Assembly (NCBI GenBank): GCA_003501365.1
Contig: DNPP01000469.1
Span: 1 to 14,256 of the forward strand
Length of the DNA: 14,256 nt
Source: Bacillota bacterium
Lineage (GTDB): Bacteria; Bacillota; UBA4882; UBA8346
Direction: 5' to 3'
The number at the start of each line of letters is the position of its first letter. Within the stretch, counting starts at the first letter, position 1. The notes under the pieces are model-generated. The model worked only from the letters and a program-made list of their open reading frames with translations. It was not told the origin of the DNA and searched no databases. Below, piece after piece: positions 13,471-14,256 of this stretch. The position numbers were made by a program, and so were the translations under genes.

Positions 13471-13484
13471 CGTAAACGTTTTAA
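13471..13484 (-). promoter_or_regulatory. LacI-type operator, copy 7 (proximal GAPDH site)
   Basis: CGTAAACGTTTTAA is, on the minus strand, TTAAAACGTTTACG, identical over 14 bp to operator copy 4. Its centre is 31 bp before the GAPDH start codon. Confidence 0.82.
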
Positions 13485-13508
13485 ATTAATTTTAGGAGGT
13501 GCTTGTTA

Positions 13509-14256
13509 ATGGTAAGAGTCGGAGTAGCGGGCTATGGAGTAATTGGACAAAGACTGGCGGACGGAGTAGCGTTGCAGAAGGATATGGAACTAGTGGGAGT
13601 TGCTGATGTAGCGCCAACTCTTGCAGTTAGAGCTCTTAAAGAAAAAGGGATGCCGTATAAATTTTACAATGCTCTGCCTGAAAACGGCGAACTGCTTAAA
13701 AATGCCGGAATCCCCGTTTCCGGAACCCTGATGGATCTGATCCAACAATGTGACATCATCATGGATGCCACCAGCGCAGGCGTAGGCGCCAAGAATAAAG
13801 AACTGTATCAGAAATATAACAAGAAAGCAATTTTTCAGGGTGGCGAGAAGAACAGTGTAGCCGATGTATTCTTCCACGGCTATGCCAACTATGAAAAGGG
13901 CCTGGGCAAACAGTTCTTAAAACTTACTTCTTGTAATACCACCGGCTTGATCCGATCGGTCGATTGCATCGACCGCAAAGTGGGAGTGGAGAAAGTGGCC
14001 ATTACCATCATCCGCCGGGTAGCCGATCCGGGCGATTATCATCGCGGATTAACCAATGCATTGCAGGTCGATAAAGCCCCCAGTCATCAAGCGTTAGATC
14101 TAATGACTATTATGCCGCATGTGGATGCTACCGGGATTTTGGTCCACACGCCGGTAACCCACGGCCATATCATCACTGTTGTCGCCAAAACCAAAAAGAA
14201 GATATCCAAAGACAACGTATTGGAATTCTTTCAGGAACATCCCCGAATCCGGGTGG
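13509..14256 (+). CDS. Type II (archaeal-type) glyceraldehyde-3-phosphate dehydrogenase, 3' end missing
   Basis: The first 249 codons are present and the frame is open to the window edge; the family is about 330-340 aa long, so roughly 90 residues are missing. The N-terminus VRVGVAGYGVIGQRLADGV (2-20) is a Rossmann nucleotide-binding motif. TSCNTTGL (140-147) carries the catalytic Cys142, and IRRVADPGD with the following PSHQALD region is characteristic of the archaeal-type enzyme rather than of bacterial GapA. By family it oxidises glyceraldehyde 3-phosphate with NAD(P) in the cytoplasm. The ATG at 13509 follows AGGAGG (13494-13499) by 9 nt. Two AAACGTTT operators upstream place it in the same regulon as iolG and the importer. 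It may act in the lower part of the sugar pathway, or on another phosphorylated aldehyde. The usual glycolytic GAPDH is presumably elsewhere in the genome. Confidence 0.88.
   Translation, partial: MVRVGVAGYGVIGQRLADGVALQKDMELVGVADVAPTLAVRALKEKGMPYKFYNALPENGELLKNAGIPVSGTLMDLIQQCDIIMDATSAGVGAKNKELYQKYNKKAIFQGGEKNSVADVFFHGYANYEKGLGKQFLKLTSCNTTGLIRSVDCIDRKVGVEKVAITIIRRVADPGDYHRGLTNALQVDKAPSHQALDLMTIMPHVDATGILVHTPVTHGHIITVVAKTKKKISKDNVLEFFQEHPRIRV

Larger units (their letters stand above)
13182..13508 (+). other. Regulatory intergenic region before the type II GAPDH gene
   Basis: These 327 bp contain no gene. They hold a cluster of three overlapping palindromes (13258-13290) including operator copy 6, a degenerate TAACGTTA (13311-13318), a perfect TATAAT (13401-13406) without a good -35, operator copy 7, and the AGGAGG ribosome binding site at 13494-13499. 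The size and two-operator layout mirror the regions before iolG and before the binding-protein gene. Confidence 0.7.

Noticed and set aside
4008..13484. AAACGTTT sites as ordinary CcpA cre elements
   Set aside because: Cre sites share the central CG, but these copies mostly lack the outer TG...CA pair (only copy 5 has both), and they occur at every unit of one locus including the promoter of the local LacI-type gene. CcpA is not excluded, only less likely.

Overview
The window looks like a chromosomal segment from a member of the Bacillota or a close relative. Three things point there: strong AGGAGG-type ribosome binding sites on nearly every gene, a Bacillus-like speE-speB pair, and an inositol dehydrogenase that reads like Bacillus subtilis IolG. 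The solute-binding protein has a plain signal peptide with no convincing lipobox, which hints at a diderm (Gram-negative-type) lineage. That is a weak hint only. All genes lie on the + strand. There are no tRNA or rRNA genes, CRISPR arrays or recognisable mobile elements.

Region 1 (1-3790) is housekeeping. It holds the 3' part of a TPR protein with a C-terminal beta-sandwich-like region, then spermidine synthase (speE) and agmatinase (speB). The last two overlap by 11 nt and end at a perfect 12-bp hairpin terminator.

Region 2 (about 3960 to the window end) is a carbohydrate or cyclitol utilisation locus. Its blocks are: (a) an IolG-type inositol 2-dehydrogenase, a TIM-barrel sugar isomerase/epimerase and a methyl-accepting chemotaxis protein; (b) a ribose/allose-type ABC importer (binding protein, duplicated ATPase, permease); (c) a LacI-family regulator with its own promoter; (d) the first 249 codons of an archaeal-type (type II) glyceraldehyde-3-phosphate dehydrogenase, cut by the window end.

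These blocks are tied together by seven copies of the palindrome AAACGTTT, all in non-coding DNA. Two lie before iolG, two before the binding-protein gene, one on the lacI-type promoter and two before the GAPDH gene. The core has a central CpG, and the regulator keeps the PurR-type hinge leucine (Leu54) that inserts at such a CpG. The simplest reading is one local regulon for sensing (chemoreceptor), uptake (ABC importer), oxidation and isomerisation (IolG plus TIM barrel), and possibly lower-pathway oxidation (type II GAPDH), controlled and autoregulated by the LacI-type protein. The substrate is unresolved: the dehydrogenase suggests an inositol-like cyclitol, while the binding protein resembles allose/ribose binders. 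The most unusual points are the inclusion of a type II GAPDH in this regulon, the paired operators spaced 200, 128 and 198 bp, and an Asp-to-Asn change at a catalytic position of the IolG-like enzyme.
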